NCBI GenBank assembly: GCA_029465975.1
Contig: CM055736.1
Span: 11,168,705 to 11,232,704 of the forward strand
DNA length: 64,000 bases
Reading direction: 5' to 3'
Source: Dallia pectoralis
Lineage: Eukaryota; Chordata; Actinopteri; Esociformes; Umbridae
Of the stretch, positions 14,321 to 26,760 are shown piece after piece. The notes under the pieces were generated by a model. It did not search any database. It had not been told where the DNA came from and was given only the letters and a program-made list of their open reading frames with translations. A program made the translations under genes and the position numbers. Every line of letters begins with the position of its first letter. Position 1 is the stretch's first letter.

Positions 14321-14353
<33 letters not shown>
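14320..14353. repeat. (CA)n microsatellite
   Basis: About 16 CA units in a non-coding stretch. Confidence 0.9.
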
Positions 14354-14359
<6 letters not shown>

Positions 14360-15154
14360 GCACTCTACCTCATACACATTGAAGAAGTCACTCCCCATAT
14401 GCAAATACAGAAAACACAGACACAATAAAAGCTGTGCTGTTCCCTGACTACACCGGAGGTGATTCCCCATCGTGTGCTTTTTACCAGGGTGCCTATTTGC
14501 TCACGAGTCAATGGTGGGGTACCCCTAATGGTTCTAGCCCCCCAGGTTGGGAATCACTGCAACAGTCTACAGCTAAAACCAGAGCTCATTCTTGCTATAA
14601 AAACCTCCACACCTAAGTGGTAAAATATGTAGTTGTCTGTCACAAGGAGAAACATTTTATAAACACCTGAACTATATAAACATTACTTAAACCTGAGCTA
14701 AGTATGCAAATACGATGCAAATGCTCTTCCTGAAATGTGCGAGCTGTAAGGGGAGCTCATATGACTGGGTTCAAGCTGAAAGAGAGAAGCCTACATGACA
14801 GAAGTCACATCCACACTGGCCACCCCAGACGCTGACCTCATTCAACCCATCCCAGACCAGTTGTGCCAGGTTGTGAGTCAGACAATATCGAATGCCATGG
14901 TTGGCTGCCAGGTTTGGCAGGTCACACTAGTGTACGTGTTTGGCTAGTGGTGGATAGCTCCGGCATAGCTCACAGTCAACCCACAGACAGTCACCCCACA
15001 ATCCCGGTAATAGCGTCGTGAATGGGCCACACAATGGCCTGACAACACAGCGTACTTAAACCTAACAACACAAATAGAGTTAGCTGTGAACACAACACGG
15101 CTATTAGCAACACAAGCACAGTGACCATGTTATTCTGACTGAGTTACGTACAGA

Positions 15155-15260
15155 TGTGGGATCTAAATTGGAGCCACTTTGCTATAAGCAGAAAAATAAT
15201 CCTGCAGAAATAGAAAATGTGAATTATAAAGGATTTTGTAGGTGGGGCGGAGTATGACAT
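15155..15260 (+). repeat. Interspersed repeat fragment of salmonid type
   Basis: GGGATCTAAATTGGAGCC, then AATAATCCTGCAGAAATAG and GAAAATGTGAATTAT resemble an interspersed repeat that I recall as abundant in salmonids. The overlapping open frames on both strands are therefore not taken as genes. Confidence 0.45.
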
Positions 15261-18200
15261 TTGAAAGCTTTTCAAATACAATACACGTTTTCAATACAAG
15301 TTCACAGTTCCTCCTGCATATAGCATCTGTAACAGCGGTCAATGAGGCCATTGTAATAAAAAATGTATTGCCCTCTGTTGGCGCTGTTAGCTGTGAACTG
15401 CACTGGTCAAACATCCATCCTCTGGCTTCAGCACATGCCCTTGGACGTTGGCCTGCGCTATGGAATCTAATTCCTACATTTAGATATGACATGTTATTCA
15501 TATAGCAGACTCACACCCAGCATGGTTTACAGTTAATTTATACATTATGACAATTAAGTAAATCGCATATATATATATACTATAAACACCTGAACCTGGT
15601 AAACTGAGGCAGTGTTCTGGAGAACTGAGGGCAGGTTCCAGTGTGAGCTGCCCCCAAATCCAAGCCTCATTGAAATGTAATTTAAATAACTGTATGTTGG
15701 TTTAACCAGCACGGTTTATCGTAGAGGAAATTATTGTTGATATCTGACCCGTAGGATGTCTATAATACGGCTAAATAGGAATAGGACTCTAGTAGAAATC
15801 AGCTAGTCCAAACCTAAGGATATATTTGACAGCAAACGCTAACTCTCTATAGGCAAAGTTACAACAAATATGTTCTTGTTTTAACTGTAGTACACAGTTT
15901 CAAACATCAAAGAAGTTGGAGGTATGTGATGTATCTTGTTTGTGATGCATTGGGGGGTTTTGCAGTGCCTTAATGCATTAACAACCGCCCCTGAATGTCC
16001 CAACAGAATATATAAAAGACCCTCACTTAGAAAAAAACAACTCTTTACAGTCAATTTGCACTGTGCTGTGGTCTGTAGTGTTTAAATGGGATACGCTGCT
16101 GCCTCTAGGGCACATAAAGCGAACAGCAGAACGGATTGGCCTAACTATATACAAATGCATTACTGATACTGCAACACTATGTCATTTGATGGTACAGTCA
16201 TACAAAAAGAAGTGCAAAGCGTGTCAGTAGGCAGTCCGTATACGCATAAGTATTAATGTACTAGTATTGCAAGCGGTCAGAAAAGCAGTTAAACCTCAAT
16301 CAGTATCAGGACCACCCAGCAGAAACACTCTAATTCCTGGGAAATATCGACAAACCGATAATATGCATGTAGACCGCGCAAAGTAAAATGTTGCACAATT
16401 CCAAGCTGGCGCAGAGGTCTGCGGCAAAAACAACACAAGTCAGAGTAGACTAACACCAGGAGAGCCTGCAGCGTTTATAGCACATATGCATCAATCGTTT
16501 TAATTATAAGAGCGTAGATACACATCATGCGCATATGACAGATCAAAACATTTCACTTAAATGGCACAGCGACCACTAAATAGCATAAGGTACTCACTCA
16601 TTGTTAGACTGTTTCCGTTTCATGCTTTGGAAAAACCTGTCCATTTGTTGGGTATCTTAGCTGCCTCAAGATCCCATTTTGTTTAATTATCTGCTTCATA
16701 CTTTTTCACCACTTTTGTGTTTAAATGTAACCATTTAGACATTTTGGTCTTCTTACTTCCTCGTTTGTTCTTAATTGCTTGAAGTTGACGTTCACCCAAT
16801 CTTCCAGGCAGCACAAGCCAATAGAAACCTAATTGTCGTTGGATAGTATTTGCATAATCTCCCCAGATTTTTTTCATGTAGAATAAACATTTAAAATGAA
16901 ATAATCAGTGAGATGTGGATTGAATATATTTATTGCAATTAAAACATTAAGCAGGGATCCCTACCAACAGGAAGTTGTCGTGAATCTTCAGATGGCAGGT
17001 GCCTGGGTTTGTATAGTTGTGTCACATTTTGTGAGATCTACACACTTTGTTGAGCATTGAACACTTGCAAGTCGCCATCTTGATATTTGCAGAGATCAAC
17101 GTTCTTCGTTGCACTCTAGGAAGGGGACGCCATAGAGTTGTCAGCCATGATGGATAAATGGTCTTGGAATGGACAGGCTTACACCAGGAAGAGGAGTAGC
17201 TCTGCATGGTTGAGGTTGAGCTTGAGGTGATGGGCTGACATCCAAGCAGATATGTTAGCCTGGTATGCAGAAGTCTCAACAATGGGAAAGGAGAAGCTGT
17301 AGAGCATTATTGGATACTGCTGGGGATGCAGCTAAAGAATCAATAGTGTTGCGTGCGAAACTGCTGTCACGCTCTGTCTCTCTCTCATCAAGGGACACAC
17401 ACGGAACCAAGGCCATGTTGAATATGGGTTGAGAGCTTGTGGCTTAGGCTTCTGTAATACTGTAGGTCAGAGGGTTCAATGCTATGCTAATCCTGTAGAT
17501 CAGAGCGAAATACAGGGTTTCTCTGAATGTAGGACACAGATTCTGTATTTTTTGCACTGCAACACAGCGCTTTGTGTCTAGGGGAACAGAGAAGGCTTGG
17601 ATCACGCAACTGTAGTGTTGAGATTACCAACATATAAATAATGACCCCATTGTTACACATTCTGACATTGTACTGTTGCACAGACTTCTCCTTTGAAGGT
17701 TGTCTGAAGGAAATCTGGTAGATTGTCTGGACAGTCGGATCTGAGGTGAGGCCTGACCTTCCTCAGTTCCAGACCGACTTCATGGACTATATTGAGTCCA
17801 AATTCTCCACACAAAAATATTCTAAAGTAAATGGGGCTCACACACCCCTTATACAATGACATAAAAACGTAATGGTTTGTTTAGAAAATGTTGAGGCATT
17901 GCTATTGTTTATTGGACAGAGTTTGATCTAAAAGAGCAGTGGAAAGGGGTTTACTCCCCTGTTGCCAATGTACGGGCTCATCACTGGACCACACTGAAAA
18001 CCACTGGAAACACTGAGCAGTTACTTCAACAGAGAATCTTTTCATTTATACGGCCGGGACCAGACTGAAACAAATCTGAGCCAGTTTGAAAGTGGAAATC
18101 AGCATCAAGCTTAACAAGCCAACGTTGACGTGGCAATGCCACTGCCGTGACACTATTTTAACAGATGTGTAAAAACGTGACCACTGGCACACCCAAAAAC

Positions 18201-19289
18201 TGCAGGCGGAGATGTTTTAATGGGCTCTAGTTCCCTCTTCAAAAGGCACAGTGAATTGGTTCATTGGCTATATTAATTGGATGTTTGCCTCATACAACAC
18301 TGTTCCCAAGGGCCTCCGTGCTTTTAGTCCTCAGTACTCGTTTAAAGCATAGTTCACTACATGTTTTGAAATACATTTCTTTTTTTCCCATATCAGAGGA
18401 AACAAACAGATCAGATAGTGTGGACATTTGTGATCAAACAAAAAATAAGTTAGTTTCCTGTTTCATAACAGAAACTCTTGCTGCAAAACATTCTCTGGAT
18501 AAGATGACCAAGCCACCACTCCTAATTGACACATAACAGTCACATTAATAAATTAGATGTACGGCTACACCATCTGCTTTGTCAGTGAGATCTCGTGCAC
18601 ACTTGTTAATTTTCTATTATTTATTATTGAATTATTTATTTTAAGCCTTTTTCAGAAAAGGTTTGTTATTTTAATATTTTATGTCATTCTGGCTGCCTGT
18701 GTCCTGCTGATGCATGTTTTTCAACAAATAAAAGTATATATTTCAACATTGTTGCTATCAAATTAAAGGCATTGCATAGTAAACATCACCAACTTAAACT
18801 ACTCTAATTCATTAGTTTAAGGTGTTTTTCATTGCAAAATACTTTAATAATTTGCTGAATTGTAATGACTTTAGCAAATTCAAAGGTCCTTGTATCAGAT
18901 GCAACCAGACAGATTATTTGACCTCTATCTGATTGTAGAGAGGTTGTGACTTCAGTTGATTATTTTGTTTTTTGGTAAAGAAACGAAGAAAAAAAACAAG
19001 GAAGCCTAATTTACCTTCTCAAAAAACAACCATGCAGTAAAAACGTTTGCTGGACCAATGATAAAAAAAATGTGAACTCTTTGAATACAAATGAAGCATT
19101 ATCTAACTGGAATATTCAAACGTTGAGATTTTCTACTACTGGGCAGTCGCTTTGCTGCAGCTTATATTAACAGATACAGTTTATAAAAATCCAAAACAAT
19201 TCTTTGGTGTTGAAAACTCAATAACCCAATCTGCAGATCAAATGTGTTTTTCAACTTGGGTGCAACTGTATAATCAATATCACATCCAC
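15261..19289. other. Non-coding interval downstream of pfkfb3
   Basis: AT-rich, with frames no longer than about 90 codons. None shows a known domain or a pair of supporting splice sites. Confidence 0.5.
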
Positions 19290-19312
19290 CTCATTGCTTA
19301 TTTTGCTGGATA

Positions 19313-19318
19313 TTTATT
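19313..19318 (-). terminator. Candidate polyadenylation signal for pfkfb3
   Basis: AATAAA on the minus strand, about 2 kb past the last recognised coding exon. It lies beyond the AU-rich cluster, which fits the long 3'UTR usual for PFKFB3. No transcript evidence is available. Confidence 0.35.
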
Positions 19319-19444
19319 GCGCAGGTAAATGCAAAAATACATGTTTTTTTCCTCTCAGAAACTTCAGTGTCATATTCAGGTATTAAAACGAAATACTCAG
19401 ACAAGACAAGGTGCAATCCGCTTAAAATGAAAACATCTACATAC

Positions 19445-19458
19445 AAATAAATAAATAG
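19445..19458 (-). promoter_or_regulatory. AU-rich element in pfkfb3 3'UTR
   Basis: On the minus strand this reads as overlapping AUUUA pentamers (AUUUAUUUAUUU), containing the UUAUUUAUU nonamer. Mammalian inducible PFKFB3 mRNA is known for instability AU-rich elements in its 3'UTR, so a decay role is plausible. It depends on the inferred 3'UTR extent. Confidence 0.4.
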
Positions 19459-21300
19459 TATAACAAAACATTCTTTTTTTACAAACAAGATTCAAGTATC
19501 AGAAGCAACCGAAGAAAGTCGTCCTGCAAACATGACATACAGCAGTACATTATGTACAATTAAGAATCAATTTGCCAGACAGCAGTACAAAAGAGCATCT
19601 AAAAATACACTAATTATTAGGAATATTATTAATAATCATCATATTATTATCACCATGCCAAACATGGAAAAGTCCTTCAAATCCAATATTTACATGGCTA
19701 TATACAAAAGCCAGTCTTGATATACAGAACATTCTCATAACAAAAATAGAAGTGCTCACATATGTTAGCGTCTGACATATAAAGAAGTGTGAACGGTGTT
19801 ATTGACATGGTGTACTGCATGCGCCGTGAAAATATAATCCGTCTGCCTTTCTATGGACAGCTGAGAACAGGTACTGCCGAGCACTAGGCACTCAAGGTCA
19901 AGAGACAGTTGGGCCTGTAGAAACACTCATACAGACAAGTCAACGCGAGTCTCATGTCCACTGTGCAAAGTTAGCAAATGTGTCGATTTAACATCCTTTG
20001 AGTAACAACATGATACAGAAATCTTCATTCTTTAAATTCTAACCAAAAAGTGACAACGTAATCCACCATACTCGTTGGGAGTGTGAGGTACATATTTAGT
20101 TTACTAATAATTTAAGAGACATCTTTACAGGGAAATGTTTCTGATTCCACCTGGTTTTAAAAGACAAATATATCCACGGAAACAAGTTGCATCACTCAGG
20201 TTACAGGAGGTTGTAAAGGAAGAGATTAAATCTTTGGTCTGGTTCAGGCTCTCATTTCTCCTTGAAATGTCCAAAGTAGTCATAAATTAGTAACACTATC
20301 ATGAACAAAAAAGTGTGATGTCCTCATGGAGAAACCGATGAGGAACCAGAAGAGATTGCTATGGGGAACTGTTGGTTCTATCTTTTGGTTGCCTTTCACT
20401 GAAGTATAATACTATATGGGTAAGATCTCCTTCTGTTGGAGTAAAAAAATGTTTGTCTGACACAGAAAACAGAAGTGTGTTGTGACGTCTAGAAAGAGGA
20501 AGATGACATGAGTCCATTTTGAGATTGTTGATTGTTTTTGCCGGCATAATTTCCTGGGTTTCTGGATTAGATGACGAGGTGGCCGCCTCATTGGCAGTGC
20601 TGCGGAATCTCATGGGAGTTGCTGGTTTTTCTCTTTAAGTTCTGAGGTAAACAAAAACAACGAATGTTTAGGATTTTTTTCAACTCTGAAAAACAAACTA
20701 CAAGCCATCTGCGAAACCAGACACCAAAAGCATAGAGAAGGAAAGATACTGTCCCAGGTGCCAAGACTCCATAAACGTGGGGGGAAAAAGTGTTTCTGCA
20801 TGTTGCGGTTGTTTCTCCTGCATGCTCCCTTAGTTAGATTAGATTAGTACCCCGGTCACCCTACACTTTATATATGAAATGATACTTGCTACTGTGTAAG
20901 TGTAGCTTCTGATTGACAGGATCTTTCCACACCCTGAAACAATCACAGCGCCACTACTTATACGAAACAGGCAGTGAGCGAAATAAAGCGTCCATCTCAC
21001 TGTGTTTACCTTTGAAACACTAACAGAGACACCAGCTCCAAACAGTGGAGTAAAGTGATGATGGGCGGAGGTCTTTAAGCCAAACAGGAAATATATAAAA
21101 AAGAAAACATTGTTTTAAAGACAAGATGTGGGGGACGGAACAGTGACACAAGAAAAAATGAATGGATGTTTCACAACGGTTTAAATGGAACACTGGCTTG
21201 GGCTTATCGTGCTACATGACGAAGGAAATAACGTACTAGAGAAAGAGGAAGAGTGTGAGAGCGGACGTGACAGAGGGGAAGAGTAAGAGCTAGTCAGTAC

Positions 21301-24300
21301 TTACAGGCAGGCATGGCTCAGCCAGTGCTGCCCAGTGAGGCAACAAAATTGTAGAAAAGCCCGGAGTGAAAACAGATTAAGGAATGTTAGGTGTTTAACG
21401 GATATTTGCCTAGAGCAGAAGACGGATAAGACCAGAGAAATGTTGAGGATTCCAAAATGTTTGTGAGTGACGAGAAAGAGACTCACTTGTCCGGCTACGT
21501 TGAGGTGCGAGGAAGTGCAGAGGGACGGGGGTGAGGAGGGCATCTCCTGAAAAGCATTTTCCAGGTCTTCCATGCGGGGCTTCTTGATGTTTGGCTCCGG
21601 GCTAGTCAGGGGGGTCACGCTGTTCCTCCTGCTCAAGATCCCAGGACATTTCTTCATCTCCTCCGGTCGCTCTCTGTGCGTGTTCACCGCCTCCACGTTA
21701 AGAGAGATGGACTCAACTTTGCAGCCTGCGTACAGATCACACACACACACCACAGTTAACACACACATTAAGGCCTCAGCGTATTTCTCGTTCCTCACAT
21801 TCATGCACACTGGACTAAGACATCATTGATGAAGAGATCCTAGAGGTCAGGGGTCGTGGGTTCTCACCGTACGCCACGGGGGTGAGCTTCAGCACGGCAT
21901 GCAGGGGACACTTCAGGTAGGGCATCTCTTCTGCACTCTTATCCAGGAAGTAAGCAAGCAGGCAGCGCATCACAGCCTGGTGACAGACAACCAGAACATT
22001 CTCCTGTCTCTCCAGTTCCATGATGACTGGCTCCACCCGCTGAACCAGATCCTGATACGACTGGATAAAGGAGGAGGCGGGGCTGTTATACTCCAAAAGG
22101 CCCAGCCAATTGCAGGAACTTGACATGCTAGAGTAATGCTCCCATGTTTAGCTAGCGGATGCAGTCTTATTGTATTGTGTTTACCTCTCCTGCCGGGTAA
22201 CGATAGTAGTACTTGTCCTGGTCTCTGAGGGCAAATTCCTCAGGGTAATTCTCCCTCACTTCATCGTACGTCATGTCCTCACACACTCCCTGTTTACAGA
22301 ACACACTTCATATTAGAGCCGTTAACGTTTAGCAAGAGTCACACACACACACACACACACACAATCAGTCCAGTGAGTAGTGTATTCGAGTGACTCACAG
22401 CGTCTATCTCGTTGAGGGCCTTCCACTGTTCATAAGGGACTCCCAGGCTCTCAGCTGTCTGGATGCTGCTACGCATCTGACTGGTCCACACTTTCAGTCC
22501 GGTCAGGTTCTGCTTCTCCACAAACCGCGACAACGACTCACTGAACTGCGCACGAAAAAAGACAGACGAGGGTGGTGGAGTCAGTGACCAAAAGCATAGA
22601 CGTGCATATTTGAACTAGTGTGTGTGTGTGGGTGTGTTTCTACAATCGTACCTTCTTTCCCCGTGGTGACAGTCCCGAGTCTCCGCCCAGTCGTCCCTGC
22701 AGGTTGTACAAGGTCTCTCCATGACGACACAAGTAGATGGCTCTGGGCTGGACGTGGATGTTCATCAGGTAGTAGACGATCTTACTCTGGATGTGGTCCT
22801 GGATGCGGTTCACCAGGAACCTCCTGCCCACGTCTATCACCTTGATAAAGGACATGTTCCTACAGAAGAGGTTAAAACAGGTTTAGATCATGGTCCGAAT
22901 TCACAAAACAGCTCAGAGGAGGTGTGCCGATCGAGGATATTCACAACATTTGAAACCGTCTGGTTTAAGATTTGAAATGCATAACTGGGCTCAGCACAGG
23001 TTTATGCCACTCTAAGAGAGTGTAGAGTTTTTGGGGTCACCTGTCGTACTGGTCTGGGTCCAGGGGTTGGTAGAGAGCCCTGTAACATTCTATTCTCTTC
23101 TGGAAGTCTTCCATTGCGTCGGTCTTGTTGCAGTCTTGGTAGTCTGGACAAGACACCTTTACTTCCTGGCAAAGGAGGAAGTATAAGGTCAGGGGACAAT
23201 ATGGAAAAGACGTTGTCTATATAACAGGTTTGTTCTGGTGAGAATTGAGCCTCACCATGATGTTTGTTGCAATGACGCTGGGATCGTCGCACACAGACTC
23301 GATGAAAAAGATCTGTACACACAAAACAAATCTACAGTCATTTCTTTAAAGACATTTACAGTCATTTGAGTGCGCTTCCATTGAAACACATTGAGAGTTT
23401 TTGTCCAGTAGGTTTTTATTACAACATATCTGATTGCATCTCTGAGAGTGATGTTATGCAAATACCCTCCCGCCTCTCACATGAACCATCACTGACCTCA
23501 AAGCGGTTCTCCCTGCCGAAGTTCAGGATCATGTCTCGTCTGGTACGAGTCGTGTTGGTCGCATCAAATACTGCAACCTGTCCTCCCTCCTCTGTCAGGT
23601 AGCACTTGACGTCTCTCAGAGCTGCCAAGGCACACTGTCTATTGAGGAAAGGAGATGAACCCGTTAGCCTTGTGTCAAGTAACCTCGCATTTGCTGAAAT
23701 ACAATGAAATATAATGTGTTGTGATGGGAGAGGGGGAACTCACTGTCTGATTTTCACAGCATGCTCGTTGTCAGCCTTGAAGAAGTCATAGGAGCTGTAG
23801 TTCTTGACTGCTTCTCGGCGATACTCTCCTACATTAAAAACTGGAGCGAAAGAGCAAAGCTACATATGGTAAGCAGTGTGTTCCGGAGGGAAAAACACAG
23901 ACGCAACAACATTCTTAACCAAAAACGAGTCAAAACTCGTGAGACGGCAAGAAGCCTGATTCGCAAACAATAACACAACCTCTAGCATTTAACCCCAACT
24001 TCTAAGTCGTCAGGATCAATGACAGACAAATGATTAAGACTAATAAACCAACTAAATAAGTATGACAATAACTTGAATTAAACGTTAATCCATCGGTTAG
24101 CTACAATCTCTGTGTCTTTCTGTGTGTGAGTGTGACCTATACCTTTGGTGGGCATGCCAATCCAGTTGAGGTATCGGGTGAGTTTTTTGGATATGTACGT
24201 CTTTCCCCTGGCTGGTAGGCCAACCATCACAATCACTGTGGGGGGATTGGCCAAGTTGGGGCCCCCAATCGCTAGAGAGAGAGAAAGAAGAGGGTAAGAC

Positions 24301-26350
24301 CTGATGCATAAGGAAAATCATTCAGACACGCACGCCATCCCTTAGATCCCACTGTTACTGACGAGAGTGAGCGACCATACGGTCCGGACAGACATTTGTG
24401 AACAAGCTCTCCCCCATGCTGTCGTGCCAGGGCCACCCACGTGCCACCCAGACACGTGCCAGGCTGCGCCAGCGACATAGCCTGAGTCTGGCATTGATTC
24501 CCCGTCGCTGCACATTTCACCCAAATCCCCTCTGTACCGCGTTCTCTATTCAGACAATGGGTCATGTGAATGTGCTCTCATGCAGAAGTCAAACTGAAAG
24601 CACCTTCCCGCTCGGGGTTCATCATATTACACTACGTGTGGCCTGTGGCCTGTGACTTAAGACTCAAATTCTCTGTTGTTTCACTGTGACTAATGCCTCT
24701 TCTTCGCACGCACCTACCAGCTTGTATCCCAGCTGTTTAGCCAGTAGGCCATAATCTCCTCCAATCAGTTTCTTCCGAAGTCATTATCTCCATCTCTCAC
24801 TTCCAAAACAGATTCACATCTTCTCTCAAGTTCTGTCTCATGTTCCCTCACCAACCCCACCCCACTCGACTCCTCAGTCAGACAGTGTTGGGGAGGCATG
24901 CTCTGGCTTGTCCTCTGACTTGTCCCAGCCCCCCTGGGACACCGAGTCGTTTGAGAGAGACAGGGAGGGATTGAAGTGCTGATGTGTTGTATTCCACAGT
25001 TATATAGACGTTTTTGAGAAGGATCTACTTCATATAAAATATAAATTGATTCATTGATTTTAGTCACCTTTTAATTTGGCTGTAGACATATTAAATTAAA
25101 GATTCTGAGTTCATGTTTGAATAGAAATTCAACAAATCTAAAGTTGTTAGATGTAATGGGAGCACAGAAATTCTGCCAACCAAATGTTTTAAATGTGTAT
25201 TCACCACAGTGCACGAATGTCCATTTTTGGAGACAATGCAGGGAAGTGAGCAAATCCTGGGACGAATGTGCGTCATTGTGCGATTATTGTTTTTTTTACT
25301 TAGAACCAACACACTGTTAAGCTAATATTTTCTTTGCATTGTTTACACAGTGGACCCTGTTTATTTGATGAGGACATTTTAATGAATCTGTGTTCCCTTG
25401 CAGAGGCAGCTGAAGACATTGTTACAGTGGTCAGATACTGGGCTAATAATATGTCTGTTCACTGGGAATGTGGAATGTGGTAAATTCGTTTTCACTGGAG
25501 ACAACTCATTTCTGAATTTCCTTGTAATAGATTGAAACGCCAGTTCGTCCAATCAGGGCCCAATGCGTCTCCGTGGTCTCCCCCCATATCACTCCCACCC
25601 TCCCGGTTCCTGTGGTTGCCATGGTGAGCACTCCCACCACTACGCGTTCTACGTGTGAAACCTGCCTTGGATGAATATACCTCACATGCCAACTGGCAAC
25701 CTGGACTGACTAAAGCAACAAGGATCTTAAACGTCGCATCCAGATCATGCATGACATACACATGATTCAAAGCATGTAAGCGATGCCTCAGAAAAAAACC
25801 TCAAACTTAAAATTACATCGCTTTCAAATTGCGCCCTCATTGCTTGATTTCTACATCCCCATGAGTCTCCGTATCTTTCAGCACCCTATTAATGGTAATG
25901 CTGATATTCTGGCCTGCGGTTACATTTGCATATAATGTTTTGAATGTGATTTTTTTCTCTGGTCCTATGGATTTCATTCTAAAGAAAAAAAAGTCCTGGC
26001 TCAAATCCTTTAGATGTATTATTTCTTAACTTGGGAGTCAGATTTTATTCTAGAGGTTAACCGAAACCAAAGCTACACGATGGTGTAATGTGTATTCACA
26101 TTTTTATAGGAATAAATTAATAATAATTTCTACTGAACTCCCCTAACATATTTTTACATCACATCACCCTTAAAGCATCCGACAGATGGTGCTAAATCAT
26201 GACATGAAATAAAAGAAGAAGAATCAGAGATGGTTGAAGCAGCCGCATGTTTGCCTATTAATACGTACGTCTGCGGGGGGTGGCCGGCTTGTCATCCTTT
26301 GAAGGAATCCAGATCTTTTGGATCCTGTTCTGGGTAAGCTGTCTGGGCAT
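21301..26350 (-). CDS. pfkfb3: 6-phosphofructo-2-kinase/fructose-2,6-bisphosphatase 3
   Basis: Bifunctional cytosolic enzyme that makes and degrades fructose-2,6-bisphosphate, the main activator of PFK-1. Exons (minus strand): 26350-26269, 24271-24143, 23840-23744, 23638-23497, 23312-23256, 23165-23041, 22859-22652, 22545-22399, 22289-22185, 22060-21868, 21725-21487, and a short 3' exon from 21327. All junctions are GT-AG and phases agree, giving 508 residues before the alternative C-terminus. Seen: Walker A GLPARGKTY (45-53) in the kinase half, phosphatase signature LCRHGE with catalytic His257, and CHQAVMR near the second active-site histidine. Ser306 sits where PFKFB3 has Ser302 and other isozymes have Arg, the change tied to low phosphatase activity. 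RRNSVTP (Ser464) matches the mammalian Ser461 AMPK/PKA site. These two features identify isozyme 3. The extreme C-terminus is uncertain: residues HWLSHACL then TAA at 21303-21301 resemble a known alternative tail. Confidence 0.95.
22340..22363. repeat. (CA)n in pfkfb3 intron 8
   Basis: Short CA tract in the 109-nt intron between pfkfb3 exons at 22399 and 22289. Confidence 0.85.
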
Positions 26351-26760
26351 TCCTCGATGATGGACAAATTAAAAAGGCAAGAAACCTCGGTAATATTAAC
26401 AACAGCACAAAAAACGGCTAAGATGTGCTTAGCAAATCCGTAATTATCAAAAAGTCGCAGTAAACTAAAACAAACCTACAATACCATTCGACAAGTATTG
26501 TTTTCTCGGATAGAAGAGTATGTCCTTTCTGTAATATAATATTATCGTCAGGAGCTGTGTGTGTGCTAGTCTTATAGCGCTTAGCTTGTGCCGGTGAATT
26601 AATCTACCGGGTCCTTCCCCCAGATCCTCTATTTAAACAGTCTGAGCAGGAAACAACGTAATATCCAGGAAGAGGACTCGTGATGCTGCGCCGGCTAGCG
26701 GCGGAATGCGGTAAGTGCACTCAGAGGATTCCTGTGGTGCACGTGCAGGATTCCACATAA
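26351..26760 (-). promoter_or_regulatory. Putative pfkfb3 promoter and 5'UTR
   Basis: Region upstream of the pfkfb3 start codon. A TATA-like TTTAAATA (minus strand, around 26630-26637) lies about 280 bp before the ATG. A palindromic GCACGTGC (26739-26746) about 105 bp further upstream contains both an E-box CACGTG and the hypoxia-response core ACGTG. PFKFB3 is an established HIF-1 target in mammals. The transcription start itself is inferred. Confidence 0.4.
26739..26746. promoter_or_regulatory. Candidate hypoxia response element / E-box
   Basis: GCACGTGC palindrome about 390 bp upstream of the pfkfb3 start codon. It fits the RCGTG HIF core on both strands and also the CACGTG site of MYC/USF-type factors. 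The sequence alone cannot tell which, if any, binds. Confidence 0.35.

Larger units (their letters stand above)
19290..21300 (-). other. Probable pfkfb3 3'UTR and alternative terminal exon region
   Basis: Sequence downstream of the last recognised pfkfb3 exon. On the minus strand it is AT-rich with several ATTTA pentamers, densest at 19447-19457, and ends near an AATAAA (19313-19318). I could not pick the true last coding exon. A reading frame following an AG near 20816 stays open for about 39 codons but resembles no PFKFB3 tail I know. The extent is inferred. Confidence 0.45.

Noticed and set aside
15163..15505. Overlapping 112- and 87-codon frames on opposite strands
   Set aside because: They overlap an interspersed repeat and show no domain or splice context.
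16683..16877. Basic 64-codon frame on the minus strand
   Set aside because: No recognisable homology, no flanking exons; length is expected by chance in AT-rich DNA.
21301..21486. Continuation of the pfkfb3 frame past 21487
   Set aside because: It reads through a GTGAGT donor; only the last eight codons, behind an acceptor, resemble a known tail.
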